The notes beneath the pieces are model-generated. The model made no database searches. It was not told where the DNA came from and worked only from the letters and a program-made list of their open reading frames with translations. Shown one piece after another: positions 1 to 7,890 of a stretch of DNA of 47,015 bases (the stretch's first letter is position 1; every line of letters begins with the position of its first letter). Source of the stretch: Chersky-822 sp035509195 (GTDB taxonomy: Bacteria; Actinomycetota; Actinomycetes; Streptosporangiales; Streptosporangiaceae). A program made the translations under genes and the position numbers. The stretch lies in the NCBI GenBank assembly GCA_035509195.1, contig DATJLT010000360.1:1-47015 (forward strand). Direction: 5' to 3'.

Positions 1-355
1 CCGCCAGCAGCAACGCGGGGCCACCGATGCTGCCCGCCCCGGCACCGTGCCCCCGCCGGCCCCGGTGGTCCGCCAGGCCCGACCGGGCCGGGTCGGGCCG
101 GGTCGGGTCCGCCAGGCCCGACTGGCCCGGTCAACGCCGAACCCCCGTTTGATGGGGGTGCACGCACCACCGGACCCCGGTTTGGTGTTGGCTGGGGTCG
201 GCCCGCGCGCATCATGCCTGGTCGTTTGGTGGCCTGGCCTCTTGGCCGGCTTCGTGACCTTGACCCCTGCGTCGTGCCAGCGTGAGGGTTGCTTGCGCGC
301 GGGCGGGGTGCGGAGTTGAATTCGTGCGCAAATTTAGGTGCCATTTGCGGCGCTA
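1..355. other. Intergenic stretch without a supportable gene
   Basis: No ORF here has a credible start or protein-like composition. The open frame at 47-319 is driven by GC-rich GGGCCG runs and has no ribosome binding site. The stretch holds a copy of the dispersed GGCCACCGATGCTGC element (8-34), repeated CCAGGCCCGAC/GGGTCGGGCC words at about 72-130, and a small hairpin, ACCCCC-7 nt-GGGGGT, at 141-159. Confidence 0.6.
8..34 (+). repeat. Dispersed intergenic repeat, copy A
   Basis: This 27-nt stretch matches 34669-34695 at 26 of 27 positions (one C/T difference in the GGCCAYCGATGC core). Shorter relatives lie at 34563-34578 and 34637-34650, and on the opposite strand at 23734-23747 and 23777-23790. 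All copies are outside genes. Function is unknown. Confidence 0.6.
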
Positions 356-384
356 TTGCTGTATTGCGGGCATAGAGGGATAGT
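356..384 (+). promoter_or_regulatory. Possible promoter of the Cys-rich peptide locus
   Basis: TTGCTG at 356-361 and GATAGT at 379-384 are 17 nt apart and lie about 35 nt upstream of the 420 start, in the most AT-rich part of this leader. This is pattern matching only. Actinomycete promoters are loose, so other placements are possible. Confidence 0.3.
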
Positions 385-419
385 GGGCTTAACGGTTCCT
401 TCATGGGAGAAGGTGGATC

Positions 420-608
420 ATGGTCAAGGCCCTCAGGACACTCGGAGATTCCTTACTGCAGCACTTGGTTCCGGCCGTCGATGCCGGGGCGTGCGTACCA
501 GAAAACGGTCAGGTGTGCTGTGCCTGCTGCTACGTAGGCACCACGCACTACTGCTTCCGGCTCAACTGTTACGGCGAATGCGTGTCGACAGGCACAACCT
601 GCTGCTGA
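420..608 (+). CDS. 62-aa Cys-rich precursor-like peptide
   Basis: A small peptide with ten cysteines, at residues 25, 33, 34, 36, 37, 45, 50, 54, 61 and 62, all in the C-terminal 38 residues. Residues 1-24 are Cys-free and leader-like (MVKALRTLGDSLLQHLVPAV, then DAGA just before C25). It has four CC or near-CC clusters (CCACC, terminal CC), and Thr/Gly/Tyr-rich spacers. The ATG has an excellent SD, GGGAGAAGGTGG at 405-415. Downstream on the same strand are a thioredoxin-fold membrane protein and an ABC exporter, so I infer a secreted disulfide-rich peptide or a RiPP precursor. No lanthipeptide, radical-SAM, YcaO or peptidase gene is visible nearby, so modification beyond disulfides is unproven. 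I do not recognise a named family. Not seen: a classical hydrophobic signal-peptide core. Confidence 0.72.
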   Translation: MVKALRTLGDSLLQHLVPAVDAGACVPENGQVCCACCYVGTTHYCFRLNCYGECVSTGTTCC

Positions 609-729
609 CCTCGCCAATCCGATCCGGTGTCGCGTTCTGTGCCGCGGCCGGTGTCCGGCGCGCGGTCTTCGCGGCTGGGCCCGGCCGTGTCACGGAATTC
701 GCTTACTAGCATTCTTGGAGGACGCGGTC

Positions 730-1278
730 GTGACTAGCGCGCTGCTCGTGGTGGTCATTTTTCTCGCTGTTTTCACCTTCGGCAACCTGCTATTGCTCTT
801 TGCCGTTATTCGCCGATTGCGTCAACTTCAGGATCTCGTGGTACCTCCTGCGATAGTCCCTGCCGTAGGTACCGTTATCGAGCCTTTTGAGGCGCAAACT
901 CTGGCGGGCGCCAGCTTGACGCAGGACGACTTCGCCGGCGGACCCAAGCTGGTCGCGGTGCTCAGCACGACGTGTCCGACGTGCCGGACCATGGCTGGTG
1001 ACCTCGTCTCGCTGGCCGGCTCAGGACCTGCTCCCGTAGCGCTGGTCGTCGGTGATCCTGAGCATGAGAACACCGAGTTGCTTGACCGGCTCGGCGGACT
1101 CGAGCGGGTCGCACTCGTCGACCGCGGGCATCTTGCGCTTGAGGCGCTCGGCGGCATCAGCGCGTTCCCGACGCTGCTCGTCATCCGTGACGGCCAGGTG
1201 ACCGGCTCTGGCACCCGCCTGGACAAGGTGATCCCCGCGCTGCACGACCAGCGGCGCCCCAAGGTGCCTGCTCATTAG
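730..1278 (+). CDS. Membrane-anchored thioredoxin-like protein (TlpA/MauD type)
   Basis: 182 aa. Residues about 2-27 form one N-terminal membrane anchor, followed by a basic stretch and an extracytoplasmic thioredoxin-like domain. The redox motif is CPTC (Cys82 and Cys85) in the context VLSTTCPTC. The later FPTLLVI segment supplies the cis-Pro typical of the fold. MauD and TlpA relatives handle disulfides of exported Cys-rich proteins. I start at GTG 730 because TTGGAGGA (715-722) is its SD; the in-frame TTG at 715 would use that SD as codons. The gene lies 121 nt after the Cys-rich peptide and ends 4 nt before the ABC transporter, which suggests it oxidises or isomerises the peptide outside the membrane. 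Whether it acts as oxidase or reductase cannot be told from sequence. Confidence 0.85.
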   Translation: MTSALLVVVIFLAVFTFGNLLLLFAVIRRLRQLQDLVVPPAIVPAVGTVIEPFEAQTLAGASLTQDDFAGGPKLVAVLSTTCPTCRTMAGDLVSLAGSGPAPVALVVGDPEHENTELLDRLGGLERVALVDRGHLALEALGGISAFPTLLVIRDGQVTGSGTRLDKVIPALHDQRRPKVPAH

Positions 1279-1282
1279 CGCG

Positions 1283-3106
1283 GTGGAGCGGCCATGGTTC
1301 CGCCTCGCGCCTGCCGTAGCGGCACTGACCTTCCGTGCCGCTCCGGCCGGGACGATCTGCTGCCTTGGCGCCACCGCCGTCGCCGGGGTCGCGCCTGGCG
1401 CGGCCGCTTTCAGCATCAGGTACCTGATTGATGACCTGACGCTTGGCACGCATGCCAACCAGGGCCAGGCCGTCCTGTTCGTCGTGCTCGCGGTCGTGTT
1501 CGGCGCGTTGTCGCTGGCGGCCGGCTACGTGGCCAGCTATCTGTCAAGCTATGTGCAGCAAGCGGTAGTGTGCCTGGCCGAAGATCGTCTCTACTCCCGT
1601 GTCAGCGCGTTCACCGGCCTGCGTCAGCTTGAGAACCCCAGGTTCCACGACACGATGCGGCTCGCGGAAAGGGCCGTGGAGACCGGGCCTGCCGACCTCA
1701 TGGTGTTCGTCGTCAGCGCGGTGCGGCAGGGCGCGTCCGCGGCCGTGTACGTGGGGCTGCTGCTGGCGATCTGGCCGCCGATGACCGGGTTGCTCGTCCT
1801 TGCCGCTATCCCGGCCTTCGTCGCGCAGGTCATGCTGACCAGGCAGGCATCCAGGGAGGAGACCAGGCTGGTGTCCTGCCAGCGCAGGCGGCATTACTTC
1901 CGTGAACTGGCGATGGACCCGGCCGGCGCGAAGGAACTCAGGCTGTTCGGTCTCGGCGCGCTCTTCCACGCCCGCATGATGAGCGCGCTGCGTGAGGCGG
2001 CGAGCGTCGAGGACCTGCAGAACCGCCGTGCGACGACCCGCGAACTGCTGCTCAGCGTGCTGAACGTCGCGGTCTCCGTGACCGGCGCGGTCATCGTGGT
2101 GCTCGCGGCGGTGCGCGGTTCGGTTACGGTGGGTGACGTTTCCCTCTTTCTCGCGGGTATCGCCAGCATTCAGGGTGCCTTCGCGGCCGTCATCCCGCAG
2201 TTCGGCCGGGCGCATCGTGGTATGCGGCTGTTCTCCAGCTACCTTGACGTGACCGAGCAGGAGCCCGATCTGCCTGCTGGCGGGATGGCCGTGCCGGTGC
2301 TGCGCGACGGCATCGACGTCCGCGACCTGTGGTTCCGCTACGACGACGCATCGCCCTGGGTGCTACGCGGCGTGAGCCTCACGATCCCGGCAGGGACCAG
2401 CGTCGGCCTCGTCGGCGTCAACGGCGCGGGCAAGAGCACGCTAGTCAAGCTTCTGCTGCGGATGTATGACCCGGACAGCGGCACGATCACCTGGGACGGA
2501 GAAGAACTCAGCAGGCTTGACGTGGCCCAGTTGCGGCGGCAGGTCAGGGTGACCTCTCAGGACTTCGTGCCCTTCGACCTGTCGGCGAGCGAGAACGTAG
2601 GTCTCGGCGACCTGGGCAGGCACGATGATCATGACAGGATCAGGGCCGCCGCCGCGCTGGCGCGGGTCGATGAGACCCTGGCGGGGCTGGCCGCCGGTTA
2701 CGACACTCTGCTGAGCCGCGTCCACACCGACGACCTCGGCAGGGAGGGGACGACACTTTCTGGTGGCCAATGGCAGAAAGTAGCCATTGCCCGATCGCTC
2801 ATGCGCAGGGAAGCGGACCTTCTCGTGCTCGACGAGCCGAGTTCTGGGCTCGACCCCGAGGCCGAGTACGAGATCCACCGTGCGCTCGCGGACCGCGGTC
2901 CTGGCACCAAGCTGGTGATCTCGCACCGGCTCAACGCGATCAGGGAGGCCGACCTCATTCTCGTGCTTGACGGCGGCCAGGTCACCGAGCAGGGTACCCA
3001 CGACGAACTGCTCCGTGCGGGCGGTGAGTACGCGCGGCTGTTCTCGCTTCAGGCGTCCGGGTACCAGGAATCGGCCACCGCGGTCAGAGGCCGAACAGCC
3101 GGATGA
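1283..3106 (+). CDS. ABC half-transporter (fused membrane and ATPase domains)
   Basis: 607 aa. The N-terminal half (about residues 15-310) is a six-helix type-IV exporter domain, and the C-terminal half a nucleotide-binding domain. Visible motifs are Walker A GVNGAGKST (about 377-384), signature LSGGQ (about 492), Walker B LLVLDEP with SSGLD, and the switch His in ISHRL. There is no N-terminal C39 peptidase, so leader removal, if any, is done elsewhere. GTG start 4 nt after the thioredoxin-like gene implies one operon, and the likely cargo is the 62-aa Cys-rich peptide. Lipid or drug export is the alternative for this general family. The 3' end overlaps the convergent 50-aa gene by 23 nt. Confidence 0.9.
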   Translation: MERPWFRLAPAVAALTFRAAPAGTICCLGATAVAGVAPGAAAFSIRYLIDDLTLGTHANQGQAVLFVVLAVVFGALSLAAGYVASYLSSYVQQAVVCLAEDRLYSRVSAFTGLRQLENPRFHDTMRLAERAVETGPADLMVFVVSAVRQGASAAVYVGLLLAIWPPMTGLLVLAAIPAFVAQVMLTRQASREETRLVSCQRRRHYFRELAMDPAGAKELRLFGLGALFHARMMSALREAASVEDLQNRRATTRELLLSVLNVAVSVTGAVIVVLAAVRGSVTVGDVSLFLAGIASIQGAFAAVIPQFGRAHRGMRLFSSYLDVTEQEPDLPAGGMAVPVLRDGIDVRDLWFRYDDASPWVLRGVSLTIPAGTSVGLVGVNGAGKSTLVKLLLRMYDPDSGTITWDGEELSRLDVAQLRRQVRVTSQDFVPFDLSASENVGLGDLGRHDDHDRIRAAAALARVDETLAGLAAGYDTLLSRVHTDDLGREGTTLSGGQWQKVAIARSLMRREADLLVLDEPSSGLDPEAEYEIHRALADRGPGTKLVISHRLNAIREADLILVLDGGQVTEQGTHDELLRAGGEYARLFSLQASGYQESATAVRGRTAG

Positions 3107-3236
3107 TGACAAGCAAGACCACGATGAGCACGGGGATCAGCGCCTTGAGCGCGATCAGGTTCTCTTGCCTGGTCGCGCCGGCCAGTTCAGCCTCGAAGGA
3201 CTGCCTGGTCTCGAGTTCCACGTCGCGGTAACTCAT
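3084..3236 (-). CDS. 50-aa single-pass membrane protein ending the GT2 operon
   Basis: A small protein starting MSYRDVELETRQ. It has an acidic/polar N-terminal half and one C-terminal hydrophobic helix (about residues 30-49, ALIPVLIVVLLVIIRLFGL). Its ATG overlaps the stop of the glycosyltransferase gene (ATGA at 3236-3233), so it is translationally coupled. That position, and the pattern of small PgaD-like partners of processive GT2 enzymes, suggest an accessory or assembly subunit; there is no clear sequence similarity I can name. Its 3' end runs 23 nt into the convergent ABC transporter gene. Easy to miss because a longer open frame (to 3446) contains it. Confidence 0.68.
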   Translation of the reverse strand: MSYRDVELETRQSFEAELAGATRQENLIALKALIPVLIVVLLVIIRLFGL

Positions 3237-4720
3237 GCCGCAGCGGTCACCTTCCCTGTCTTCTCCGTCTTGTCCCACGACCTCTCTGCCCCCGTGAGTT
3301 CCTTGACGTACGCCGCGAACGTCACCGCGCACAGCAGCGATCCGTAGCCGGCCAGGTAGATCAGCGCGGGGCTGAGGAACCGCACGCCCGGCCTGCTCTC
3401 GCAGACCTTCGCCAGGTACGCGATCAGCATCGACAGCGCCAGCCATGCGTAAGTGAACAGCTCAACCTGCGCGCCGTACCCGCGCAGGAACGAGGCGCCC
3501 AGGTAGTCGAGCAGGTGATAGACCACGAACCGCAACGGTGTAGGCGCGACCGCCCCGATCATGATGATCACGCTGACGATGCCGGGAAACAAGATCGCCT
3601 GACGCCAGACGTGGCGTCCGGTGTCCGGATCGATCAGCAGCGCGTAGCTGGTGATGAACACGTAGGCGAGGACGTTGGTGATCCAGAGTGCGTGGAAGGC
3701 GTGCCAGGCGAGCGACTTGTCAATGAAGAAAAGAGTCACGAGCGATGCCGACGAACCGAGCAGGAGCAGTGGCTGGAGCAGCAGCGCGAACCAGAACAGC
3801 CCGAAGCTGATGCCGCCGAGCCGGTGGCCGGCGCCGGACGGCCTGAACCAGATCTTGCTGAATCGCCGCGTCACCTGCAAGTTGCCCCTTGCCCAGCGCA
3901 ACCGCTGTTTCCACAGGCCCCTGACGCTGCCCGGTTCCTCAGCTTGCACGACCGCGTGTGGCTCGAACACGACGCGCTGACCCGATATCTGAGTCAGGAA
4001 CGTGGTCACCGTGTCCTCGGCCAGCGTATTGGTGTCGATCCGCCCGCCAATGGCCTCGATGTTCGCGCGCGAGTGCAGTTGCGCGCCGCCGGCCAGGCAC
4101 GCGATCGCGCCGAGCACGTTCTGGCTGCGCCTGGCGGCCGCCTGGGCGGTGATGTACTCGTAGCCAATGAACCTGGTGAGGTAGTTGCCTGGCCGGCTGC
4201 CTTCCTTAATGTAGGCAGTGACCGACCCCACTGCGGGGTCCGCGAGGTGGCGGGTCATCCGCCGCAGCGACGAGGGCTCGTAGATGACGTCGGAGTCCAT
4301 GATCAGGACGGCCTGCATCCAGTCGTCGGCGAGCACCTCGGCGAGGCCGTGGTTGAGTGTGTGCGCCTTGCCCTGGCCGCCGGCCTCGCGGCGCAGGTGG
4401 ACTACGCGGCCCGGGTACTGAGCCGACCTGGCCGCGATGACCTGCGGCGTCTCGTCTGTGCTCGCATCGTCAATGACATAGATCCGCAACAGGTCAGCCG
4501 GGTAGTCGAGCCGGATGAGCCGGTCGATGGATGCGCCGATGACGGACGCCTCGTTCCAGGCGGGGATCAGGATCGCGACTCTCGGAAAGCACGGCGCGCA
4601 CTTGCTGTAGTGCAGCCGCCGGAAATGCCAGCCGATCAGGAGGAACTGGTAGCTCGCGACCACAAGGGGAACCGCGCCGGCGATCACGATCGCGGCGAGC
4701 ACCCACTTGAAAATGATCAT
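3233..4720 (-). CDS. Processive membrane glycosyltransferase, GT2 (PgaC/hyaluronan-synthase-like)
   Basis: 495 aa. An N-terminal TM helix (about 5-28) precedes a cytosolic GT-A domain. Catalytic motifs are D84/D85 (VIDDAS), DSD at 142-144 (metal/UDP-sugar), ED at 235-236 (TLAED, catalytic base) and QRLRW at 272-276, the Q(Q/R)xRW mark of processive enzymes. Four to five C-terminal TM helices follow, which could form a translocation channel. It probably polymerises or transfers a sugar from a nucleotide donor (UDP-GlcNAc would fit the deacetylase two genes upstream) at the membrane. ATGA overlap with the ATP-grasp gene upstream and with the 50-aa gene downstream. Product and donor cannot be read from sequence. 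Confidence 0.9.
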   Translation of the reverse strand: MIIFKWVLAAIVIAGAVPLVVASYQFLLIGWHFRRLHYSKCAPCFPRVAILIPAWNEASVIGASIDRLIRLDYPADLLRIYVIDDASTDETPQVIAARSAQYPGRVVHLRREAGGQGKAHTLNHGLAEVLADDWMQAVLIMDSDVIYEPSSLRRMTRHLADPAVGSVTAYIKEGSRPGNYLTRFIGYEYITAQAAARRSQNVLGAIACLAGGAQLHSRANIEAIGGRIDTNTLAEDTVTTFLTQISGQRVVFEPHAVVQAEEPGSVRGLWKQRLRWARGNLQVTRRFSKIWFRPSGAGHRLGGISFGLFWFALLLQPLLLLGSSASLVTLFFIDKSLAWHAFHALWITNVLAYVFITSYALLIDPDTGRHVWRQAILFPGIVSVIIMIGAVAPTPLRFVVYHLLDYLGASFLRGYGAQVELFTYAWLALSMLIAYLAKVCESRPGVRFLSPALIYLAGYGSLLCAVTFAAYVKELTGAERSWDKTEKTGKVTAAA

Positions 4721-5694
4721 GAAGTGGCGAGTTCGCTGAGGTCGAGGAAGCGCTCGTCGAGGAAGCGGACCATCGCCTTCTCGCGGAAGCCGGCGTGATC
4801 GGGCAGCGTCCCGCCGCGCAGTGCGTCGAGCGCCATCCTCGGCATGTCAACGCCGCTTGCCACCGTGAGCGGCAGCGAGCCGGGCGGCCGCGGGTTTACC
4901 TCGAGCAGGGCGGGCCGCCCGGCCTCGTCCCTTCTGGCCTGGACGTTGCTGATGAAGGCCAGGCCGAGCGTGCTAGCGACGGCCGTGCCGAAACGGACCA
5001 GTTCCTGATCGTGCACCGTACGCCCGGCCACGGACACGCCAGAGTCAATCCGCGCCCGCGCCCGTGGTACCCCGGCCACGACTCGCCCGTCCGCGTCGGC
5101 CAGCACATCGATCGAGTACTCCTCACCAGGCAGGAACTCCTGTACGAGAAAGCCGCCGGCCGGCCGGCGCGCGTTCAGGTCGGCACCGGACCTCACCAGC
5201 GAGATGCCGCGCGAGCCACTGCCCGTGCGTGGCTTGACGATCACGGGGTAACTCCACGAGTCCGCGTCCGTCCCCTCGTTCAGGCACTCGGTTCTCGGGA
5301 CCCGGACAACGTCCGCGCAGGCAATGGCGAGTGCCAGCTTGTCGAGCGTCAGGTCGAGCGCGCGGGCAGGCGGCAGCATCAGCCGCACGCCGGCGTCTTC
5401 GAACACCGTCCTGGCCGCGGCGAGCGGCCTGAGTTCGGCATCGACGGTCGGCACGACGAACCCGATTCCCAGCCTCAGGCAGCGGTCAAGCAGCACGTCG
5501 GCGAACTCCGGTGCGTCGCCTGGAGGGATCACTACCCTGGCGCTTCCCGGCACGAGGTAAAGGCCAGCCGCCCAGCCGTCCATGTCGGCGGCGGCCACCC
5601 GGACTCCAGGATCCTTGCTCAGTGACTTAAGCATCGCGATGCCGGCCGGCCCGCCAGCGCCGGTGACCAGGACTGCGACGTCCTCATTCTGCAT
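4717..5694 (-). CDS. ATP-grasp carboxylate-amine ligase
   Basis: 325 aa. The N-terminal Rossmann-like part starts VLVTGAGGPAGIAML; the ATP-grasp core follows (VIVKPRTGSGSRGISLV around 150-167; FLVQEFLPGEEYSIDVLAD around 182-200; metal ligands in LLEVNPRPPGS). It resembles PylC/CarB-like ligases, which activate a carboxylate as acyl phosphate and join it to an amine or thiol. Its start overlaps the receiver-deacetylase gene by 11 nt and its stop overlaps the GT2 start (ATGA). Beside a PIG-L deacetylase, which would free a sugar amine, a reasonable guess is ligation of an amino acid or other carboxylate to that amine. The substrate is not evident. Confidence 0.82.
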   Translation of the reverse strand: MQNEDVAVLVTGAGGPAGIAMLKSLSKDPGVRVAAADMDGWAAGLYLVPGSARVVIPPGDAPEFADVLLDRCLRLGIGFVVPTVDAELRPLAAARTVFEDAGVRLMLPPARALDLTLDKLALAIACADVVRVPRTECLNEGTDADSWSYPVIVKPRTGSGSRGISLVRSGADLNARRPAGGFLVQEFLPGEEYSIDVLADADGRVVAGVPRARARIDSGVSVAGRTVHDQELVRFGTAVASTLGLAFISNVQARRDEAGRPALLEVNPRPPGSLPLTVASGVDMPRMALDALRGGTLPDHAGFREKAMVRFLDERFLDLSELATS

Positions 5695-6703
5695 TGTCTG
5701 GTCTCCTCACCGATCGTTTGGCCGGCGGCCGGTCGCGCACGACCTCGAAGGCCTCGGCGTGGCGTCCTGTGCCGAACCTTGACCAGTAACGCGCCGTCGC
5801 CTCGATCAGGTCGGGCTCCAGGTACTGGCGCACGGTGGCCTGAGAACCGAATGCCTTGATCGCGGCCAGCTTCACCGGCAGGTAGTCGTCGATGGTCACG
5901 AACCTGGCAGGGTGGAAGTCGACCGTGGCCGACGGTGACTGGAAGCACAGGACGGAGCTAACCTCGCGGGCGGCCACCATCACCGCACGGTGCGTGTTCC
6001 TGTGATCCTGGTGCACGTCGTGGATGGAATGGGTGTAAACGGTGGTCGGGTTCAACGACTCGACGACGGCCATGATCGCGCCGATCGTGGGGTCAGACTC
6101 GCTGATCCTGGTGTCCTCGAGGTCCTCGAGGTAAAGCTCAGCCCCGAGGATGGCCGCGGCCTCGCGTGCCTCTTCCGCACGCTCTCCGTCCGGCCCGCCC
6201 CTGGCCCCCAGGCTCATCGTGAGAATGGCGACCTCATGCCCGGCGGCCCCGTGCGCGAGCAACGTACCCGCCGCGCCGATCTCGACGTCATCTGGGTGCG
6301 CGCCGACCGCGAGCACGCGTTCCGTTGCGGTGTGCCCGCGAGCGAGCAAGGCCCTGACCGTCGCCAGCAGCGAGTCAGGCCGAAGTGGTTTCTGCATGAA
6401 GTCGTCGGCGCGGCTTCTCAGCGCCCTGAGCGCGTTGTCAACCGTGGCGTGCGCGCTGATGACGATCACAGGGAGAGCCGGAGACTGGGCGCGGATCGTC
6501 TCGAGCAGCTCTATACCCGTCATGCCAGGCATCTCGATGTCGGTGATCAGCAGATCCCAGCGCTGCTTTCTGAGCCTCGGCAGGGCCGACGCCGGGTCCT
6601 GGTGATGCTCCACCTGGAACCCGGCCCGCCCGAGCACGAGTTCGATGAACCTGGCGGTATCGGGGTCGTCTTCCACGAGCAGGATGCGATTCTGGCTGGT
6701 CAT
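5684..6703 (-). CDS. Response-regulator receiver fused to PIG-L (LmbE/MshB-type) deacetylase
   Basis: 339 aa in two domains. Residues 5-120 are a CheY-like receiver with acidic pocket E11/D12/D13, phosphoacceptor D55 (LLITDIEMP), S83 and K105 (MQKPL). Residues about 128-320 are a PIG-L Zn-dependent deacetylase with HPDD at 136-139 and the second motif HDVHQDH at 228-234. No DNA-binding output domain is present, so phosphorylation would act directly on the enzyme rather than on transcription. The start at 6703 is fixed by the ATGA overlap with the histidine-kinase stop; the open frame continues upstream but only as a shadow of the kinase gene. PIG-L enzymes remove N-acetyl (or other acyl) groups from GlcNAc-type sugars. 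Confidence 0.9.
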   Translation of the reverse strand: MTSQNRILLVEDDPDTARFIELVLGRAGFQVEHHQDPASALPRLRKQRWDLLITDIEMPGMTGIELLETIRAQSPALPVIVISAHATVDNALRALRSRADDFMQKPLRPDSLLATVRALLARGHTATERVLAVGAHPDDVEIGAAGTLLAHGAAGHEVAILTMSLGARGGPDGERAEEAREAAAILGAELYLEDLEDTRISESDPTIGAIMAVVESLNPTTVYTHSIHDVHQDHRNTHRAVMVAAREVSSVLCFQSPSATVDFHPARFVTIDDYLPVKLAAIKAFGSQATVRQYLEPDLIEATARYWSRFGTGRHAEAFEVVRDRPPAKRSVRRPDNAE

Positions 6704-7884
6704 GCCTTGCCTCCGATGGGCAGGCACACGGTGAACGTGGTGCCGCTGCCGACTGTGCTCTCGACCTCGAGCTTTCCTCCGTGCAATTCGGTAATGGCCT
6801 TGGCTGTCGGCAGGCCGAGGCCAGTGCCAGGCACCCGCTCGCGCCTGGCGTTCGAGGCGCGGAAGAACCGGTCGAAGAGGTGGTCGACTTCCTCTGGGGG
6901 GATGCCGATCCCCGAGTCTGACACCTCGATCCGCCATTCGGCGGCGTCGTGGCTCGCCCGCACCGCCACGCTGCCACCCTCGGCCGTGAACTTGATCGCG
7001 TTGGCGATGAGGTTGTCCATGACCTGCAGCAGGCGGTTGCCGTCGGCACGGACGTCAGGGCCGTCCTCGGCGGACAGCTCGAGCCTGACCCTCTCGATCG
7101 CCGCGGTAGCCCAGCTCGTGCGTACCGACTCCCTTGCCAGTTCTGGCACGGAGACCGGTCTGAGCTCGAGCTTGGTGAGTCCTTCCTCGAGCCCTTCGAG
7201 ATCGAGCAGGTCGCTCACGACCCTGAGGAGGCGCTCGGCATTGCGCTGGACAATTCCCAGGTAGTCGGCCGACTCGGCACTGAGCGCGGACTCCTGTGCC
7301 TTGATCAGCTCAACGAAAGAGACGATGGAGGTCAGCGGCGTCCTGAGCTCGTGGGAAACCGTCGCCAGGTAACGGCGCCTGGCCTCGTCGAGATCGCGCA
7401 GCTTCAGGTTCTGCTCGGCGAGCAGGCGACGGTCACGCTCGCCTGCCACCTCAAGCAGTTTTCTCGCGTTCACGTCGGTCAGCGCGGCTACTCGCCCGGT
7501 CAGGTTTCCCTGGGCATCGAGCACCCGCCGGACGACCACGTGTACCCAGCGATCCTCGCCGCCCGCGGTACGCAGGCGGCAGTCGGTCGCCAGCTCGTCA
7601 TCGGCGCCGCTTTCGTCCCTGATCGCGTCGAGTCGCCAGACGTCGCTTTGATGTACCGTGCTTCGCCAGTTCTTGCCGATCGCCTCACTCGCGGGTATCC
7701 CCGTCATCCCAGACCAGGTGTCGTTGACGAACCTGAGCGTGCCGTCCGTATCTGTCTGTACTATCCCGACCGGTGCTACCTCGGACAGCAGCTTGAAGCA
7801 GGCCTCGTCCTCCATCAGCCGCGTGAACAGCGACTCGCCTGCCGGTTGCCCCGGTGTCCTGCCCAAAGCCCCCATGTCGGTCAT
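6700..7884 (-). CDS. PAS-domain histidine kinase
   Basis: 394 aa, soluble (no TM helix seen). One PAS domain at about 27-145 (LLSEVAPVGIVQTDTDG, then FVNDTWSGMTG) and a short coiled linker. HisKA has H178 in VSHELRTPL, and the HATPase_c domain carries the N box (DNLIANAIKFTAEGG), G1 (VSDSGIGIPP), FDRFFRA and G2 (GTGLGLP). First gene of the operon and, by the ATGA overlap, the partner of the receiver-deacetylase that follows. ATG 7884 has a G-rich stretch only 2-3 nt upstream; ATG 7875 (M4) would have better spacing. The sensed signal is unknown; a PAS domain can bind a small ligand or redox cofactor. Confidence 0.9.
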   Translation of the reverse strand: MTDMGALGRTPGQPAGESLFTRLMEDEACFKLLSEVAPVGIVQTDTDGTLRFVNDTWSGMTGIPASEAIGKNWRSTVHQSDVWRLDAIRDESGADDELATDCRLRTAGGEDRWVHVVVRRVLDAQGNLTGRVAALTDVNARKLLEVAGERDRRLLAEQNLKLRDLDEARRRYLATVSHELRTPLTSIVSFVELIKAQESALSAESADYLGIVQRNAERLLRVVSDLLDLEGLEEGLTKLELRPVSVPELARESVRTSWATAAIERVRLELSAEDGPDVRADGNRLLQVMDNLIANAIKFTAEGGSVAVRASHDAAEWRIEVSDSGIGIPPEEVDHLFDRFFRASNARRERVPGTGLGLPTAKAITELHGGKLEVESTVGSGTTFTVCLPIGGKA

Positions 7885-7890
7885 CGCCCC

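Noticed and set aside
47..319. Open frame of 90 codons at the window start
   Set aside because: No SD, arises from GC-rich repeats, Arg/Pro/Gly-rich composition with no protein-like features.
420..608. Classical lanthipeptide, thiopeptide or sactipeptide precursor
   Set aside because: No LanM/LanB/LanC, YcaO or radical-SAM gene is present in the window; only oxidative folding and export are supported.
338..709. 123-codon frame overlapping the Cys-rich peptide gene
   Set aside because: Its start lacks an SD, while the 420 start in the other frame has a near-perfect one and a coherent leader/core layout.
3515..4798. 427-codon open frame antisense to the glycosyltransferase
   Set aside because: Shadow frame caused by high third-position GC; His/Arg/Asp-rich sequence and no SD, whereas the opposite frame has full GT2 motifs.
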